Origin: an uncultured Acidobacteriia bacterium
GTDB taxonomy: Bacteria > Acidobacteriota > Terriglobia > Bryobacterales > Bryobacteraceae
Direction: 5' to 3'
NCBI GenBank assembly: GCA_903882645.1
Contig: CAIRXZ010000064.1
Coordinates: 1-50,490 of the forward strand
Length of the DNA stretch: 50,490 nt
Shown: in pieces, positions 47,998 through 50,490 of the stretch
Layout of the letters: each line of letters begins with the position of its first letter
Numbering within the stretch: the stretch's first letter is position 1
Notes under the pieces: model-generated
The model's database searches: none
Told to the model about the DNA's origin: nothing
The model's input: the letters and a program-made list of their open reading frames with translations, nothing else
Position numbers and translations under genes: made by a program

Positions 47998-49719
47998 TTA
48001 CTTCCCCGCCCCGCGCGTATCGCCCTTGGATGGCTCGACCAGAGTCAGCCACTGGCCGGCTTTCAGGTTTTCCACCCTTTGCACAGCGCCGCCCGGCCAG
48101 CGGACCTCGATGAGTTTAACCGTTTCGTCCGCGCCCAAACCCGCGAGTACCCGGCGGTCGCTCGCCGACAGATAACTTCCCGCGGTGTTGACGGTGTAGT
48201 ATTGCGTGAAGCCCGAGGCCCCGACGATCTTGATCCTGGACCCGATTCCATCGCGGTTGGAGTCCGTTCCTTGCGTCTTGATTCCAATCCAATGATTGCG
48301 CTTGCCCGCGTTGTTGTGGAGCACGTAGGCGCTTTGGCCGATATTCACAGCCACGATATCGATCACGCCGTCGTTGTCGAGATCCCCGAATGCCGCTCCC
48401 CGGCCTACCCACGCAGCCGTGAGAGTGCGGCCCGGGTCGCCAGGCCAGGCCGTCAGGCGGCCCTTGTCGTTTTTGAGCAGCATCGGCTTTTGCCGATAGG
48501 TCAGAATGCGCGACGATCCGAACATCCCATCGTCGATGTGCCCCTGCGCGACATAAAGATCCTTCCATCCGTCGTTGTCGATGTCGATCCATTTGACGCC
48601 CCAACCTGTCGAAACCTGGCTCGCGCGGCCCAGGCCCGATTCGTCGGTGGCGCTCGCGAAGATGCCTTTTCCCAGGTTGCGGAACAACATATACTTGTCG
48701 TTGACGAAATCCGTCACCACCAGGTCGGGAAGACCGTCGTTGTCGTAGTCCGCGAAATCCGTTCCCATGCCGGCAAAGTCTCTGCCGTCCTCGGTATAGG
48801 CGACCCCCGCGGCGATTCCGCTCTCCGTAAAGGTCCCGTCGCCATTATTATGGTAAAGAAACGACTGCGTGGAATCGTTCGCGACATAGATATCGGTCCA
48901 GCCATCGTTATCGTAGTCGGCGAACGCCAGTCCGAGGGCGCGCCCGGGATGCTTCGCGATCCCCGCCTTCCCCGAAACGTCGGTGAAAGTCCCATCGCCG
49001 TTATTGTGGTAAAGCACGCTGGTGAGGCCCTTGTAGCCAAGGGGGTGGCAGTACTGCGGTCCCGTCGCCGGCGAACCGCACGGCCGATTGGTGGCGAAGC
49101 TCCAGTCCACGTAGCGATCGACGAACAGATCGAGCTTGCCGTCGTTGTCGTAATCGAAGAAGCCCGCGCTGGCCGACCAGCCGCTGGTGGCGGTCCCGGA
49201 CTTCGCGGTTACGTCGGTAAAGGTGCCATCGCCGTTGTTGTGGTAGAGGGTCGTGCGGTCGAGCCCGGTGACGAATAGGTCTTCGAATCCGTCGTTATCG
49301 TAGTCGCCCACCGCCACACCCATGCTGTAACCGGAGCCCGCGACACCCGCCTTTTCCGTGACGTCGGTGAACGTTCCGTCGGCGTTCTGATGGAAGAGGC
49401 GGTTGTAGTAGCGGGTGCTGGTCTTCTCAGCCTTCTTCCCAGCCGGCATCGGATCGTCGATTTGCGCGCCGTTTGCGAAGAAGATGTCGAGGCGTCCGTC
49501 GTTGTCGTAGTCGAAAACGGCTACTCCACCGTCCATGGTTTCGGGAAGGTATTTCTGGGTTGTTGGCGAATTCTCAAGGTGAAAGTTAATGCCCAGCGGC
49601 CGGGCGACATCGGTAAGCGCCTCTTCGGCGGCCGCCGGGTAAAGCACCACGGGCGCGATGGCGGCCAAAGCCAAAGCCGTCAAACCAAGCCAGCGGAGTA
49701 TGCCCTCAGACGCCATCAT
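47998..49719 (-). CDS. CRTAC1-family FG-GAP/ASPIC-UnbV protein
   Basis: A 573-residue third paralogue, convergent with the second one (19-base gap). It has a signal peptide (residues 10-31, 'WLGLTALALAAIAPVVLYPA'), FG-GAP blades ('AVFDYDNDGRLDIFFANG', 'VGDYDNDGFEDLFVTG', 'FFDYDNDGKLDLFV', 'FADYDNDGWTDIYV', 'WIDIDNDGWKDLYVAQG') and a C-terminal ASPIC/UnbV module ending 'VIEVRWPGGAVQRVENLKAG'-like (here LIEVRWPGG). The unit 'LYHNNGDGTFTDV' is repeated at least five times in the protein, the blade linker. Function unknown; probably an extracellular or periplasmic calcium-binding propeller. Confidence 0.9.
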   Translation of the reverse strand: MMASEGILRWLGLTALALAAIAPVVLYPAAAEEALTDVARPLGINFHLENSPTTQKYLPETMDGGVAVFDYDNDGRLDIFFANGAQIDDPMPAGKKAEKTSTRYYNRLFHQNADGTFTDVTEKAGVAGSGYSMGVAVGDYDNDGFEDLFVTGLDRTTLYHNNGDGTFTDVTAKSGTATSGWSASAGFFDYDNDGKLDLFVDRYVDWSFATNRPCGSPATGPQYCHPLGYKGLTSVLYHNNGDGTFTDVSGKAGIAKHPGRALGLAFADYDNDGWTDIYVANDSTQSFLYHNNGDGTFTESGIAAGVAYTEDGRDFAGMGTDFADYDNDGLPDLVVTDFVNDKYMLFRNLGKGIFASATDESGLGRASQVSTGWGVKWIDIDNDGWKDLYVAQGHIDDGMFGSSRILTYRQKPMLLKNDKGRLTAWPGDPGRTLTAAWVGRGAAFGDLDNDGVIDIVAVNIGQSAYVLHNNAGKRNHWIGIKTQGTDSNRDGIGSRIKIVGASGFTQYYTVNTAGSYLSASDRRVLAGLGADETVKLIEVRWPGGAVQRVENLKAGQWLTLVEPSKGDTRGAGK

Positions 49720-49776
49720 ATCCCGATCTGACGCTCCCAGGGCTTCGACCGTGCGATGGCGTACAGATGGCGGAAT

Positions 49777-49835
49777 CCGCTCCCCTACGGGCGCGGCTCC
49801 GATGCGCGTTCAGAGCCGCGACCGTAAGGGAGCGG
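49777..49835. repeat. Long inverted repeat (23 bases, two mismatches)
   Basis: Arms 49777-49799 and 49813-49835 (CCGCTCCC...GCGGCTC and its inverse) are separated by 13 bases. As RNA it would be a strong hairpin between the CRTAC1 gene's 5' end and the next repeats. No T-tract follows on either strand. Confidence 0.75.
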
Positions 49836-49873
49836 TTGCCGGCGATTGAGCTGGCTATTTCCTGCACGATCCC

Positions 49874-50080
49874 AAGCCCCGTCAGGGGCGCTAGAAAATA
49901 GCCCATGGCGCAAGCCGTGGGGAACCTGTCCGAAAGGACGCCAGCCCCGCAGGGGCGTAAGAAAGCGTTTCGTTCCCAGCGATCGATCATTCGACGTGAA
50001 GCGGTTCTTTCGCCCCTGACGGGGATCCTTGCTCTACGGGCTTGTTCCCATGGCTGGCGCCATGGGCTACTGTCTGGCGC
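49874..50080. repeat. REP cluster
   Basis: Several short palindromes are packed here: GCCCC..GGGGC (49876-49889), CCCATGGC..GCCGTGGG (49902-49920), GCCCCGCAGGGGC (near 49948-49960), CCCCTGACGGGG (near 50012-50025) and CCCATGGC-TGGC-GCCATGGG (50047-50066). Two blocks match the REP at 13815-13864. No gene is seen in 49720-50247. Confidence 0.65.
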
Positions 50081-50247
50081 CGATGAAAGGCCTGAACTTA
50101 ACTTTGAGAGTCCAATGTGCCCGGCCCGAAGCGCCGAGGGGAAGATCAAACACTCTTGGCGCCATTGGCGCCGTGTCACAGACGGCACTACTGTGGGGGC
50201 CAGGCCCGCTGGGGCCTGGCGCGAAACGACCGATTCCGAGTTCTCTC

Positions 50248-50490
50248 TTACTGCTTTGTGAATACGATGTCGAGGATTTGACCTTGACTCGAGGTGAGCC
50301 TTCCACTCAGTTGCGCGCCACTTTGGGTCAGCGTCCCGGTGCCGCCCTTGCCCACGGCAAACGTAATCGTGCTGCCCGATACGGCGCCGGACGCGATTTT
50401 CATGATCGATCCGTTCCCTATTTTCAGTGTCCCGGTAACCGACGAACCCGCCTGCAGCAACGTCATCTGCGCCGTTTGAGGGACCGACCC
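50248..50490 (-). CDS. C-terminal end of an unidentified protein (runs off the window)
   Basis: The last 80 residues of a frame entering from the right edge on the minus strand; the frame is open to base 50490, so the internal ATG at 50466 need not be the start. The sequence is Ser/Thr/Gly-rich beta repeat ('GSSVTGTLKIGNGSIMKIAS', 'GAVSGSTITFAVGKGGTGTL', 'GAQLSGRLTSSQGQILDIVF'), the pattern of secreted beta-solenoid or 'IPT/Ig-like' domain proteins. No function can be given. Confidence 0.6.
   Translation of the reverse strand, partial: GSVPQTAQMTLLQAGSSVTGTLKIGNGSIMKIASGAVSGSTITFAVGKGGTGTLTQSGAQLSGRLTSSQGQILDIVFTKQ

Overview
The window is high-GC chromosomal DNA that reads like an acidobacterium of the Bryobacterales / 'Solibacter' type. 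This is inferred from gene content, not from a marker gene. It combines CRTAC1-type FG-GAP/ASPIC-UnbV proteins with TPR partners, BlaI plus M56 (BlaR1-like) metallopeptidases carrying TonB-type tails, a CE15 glucuronoyl esterase, a GH31 alpha-glycosidase, an S9 peptidase, LmbE-type deacetylases, IorAB-type molybdenum hydroxylase subunits, DUF2911 and DUF2339 proteins, many small toxin-antitoxin pairs and a large load of palindromic repeats.

Layout. 0-1.3 kb: the end of an IS3-family element inserted into an MmeI-like type IIL restriction-modification gene. 1.4-4.1 kb: IorB/IorA-like molybdenum hydroxylase pair (minus). 4.2-7.2 kb: DUF2911 protein and a P-type proton ATPase. 7.3-9.0 kb: PIG-L/LmbE deacetylase and a RelE-type TA pair. 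9.2-12.6 kb: DMSO-reductase-family oxidoreductase translationally coupled to a small exported protein, then a lipoprotein. 12.9-13.9 kb: an orphan gene and a RAYT transposase relic with its REP. 13.9-18.2 kb: CE15 esterase, membrane-anchored protein, S9 peptidase. 18.5-19.7 kb: HigBA-like TA with a frameshifted toxin, and a hairpin element. 19.7-23.6 kb: secreted protein, small leaderless gene, hybrid histidine kinase. 23.9-26.9 kb: terpene-cyclase-like fragment and a BlaI/BlaR1 operon. 27-32.8 kb: DUF2339 membrane protein and an Aas-like MFS-acyltransferase-acyl-ACP synthetase fusion. 32.9-37.1 kb: sigma-54 activator and GH31 enzyme. 37.1-38.4 kb: two decaying DUF104/VapC TA loci. 38.7-41.7 kb: a small island bounded by tRNA-Pro and a copy of the tRNA 3' half, carrying a Bpu10I-like endonuclease and its methyltransferase. 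42-49.7 kb: TPR/CRTAC1 operon and two more CRTAC1 genes. 49.7-50.5 kb: REP cluster and the edge of another gene.

The two strongest unusual signals are: (1) the ~3 kb restriction-modification island precisely fitted into the tRNA-Pro 3' end, with phased 10-bp repeats beside the duplicated core and no integrase; and (2) a series of multi-hairpin repeat elements (several perfect hairpins in a row with 3-4-base loops, often inside a terminal inverted repeat), some of them read through in frame by host genes. A third theme is the repeated placement of a -10 hexamer 6-8 bases before the start codon, suggesting leaderless mRNAs for at least five genes.
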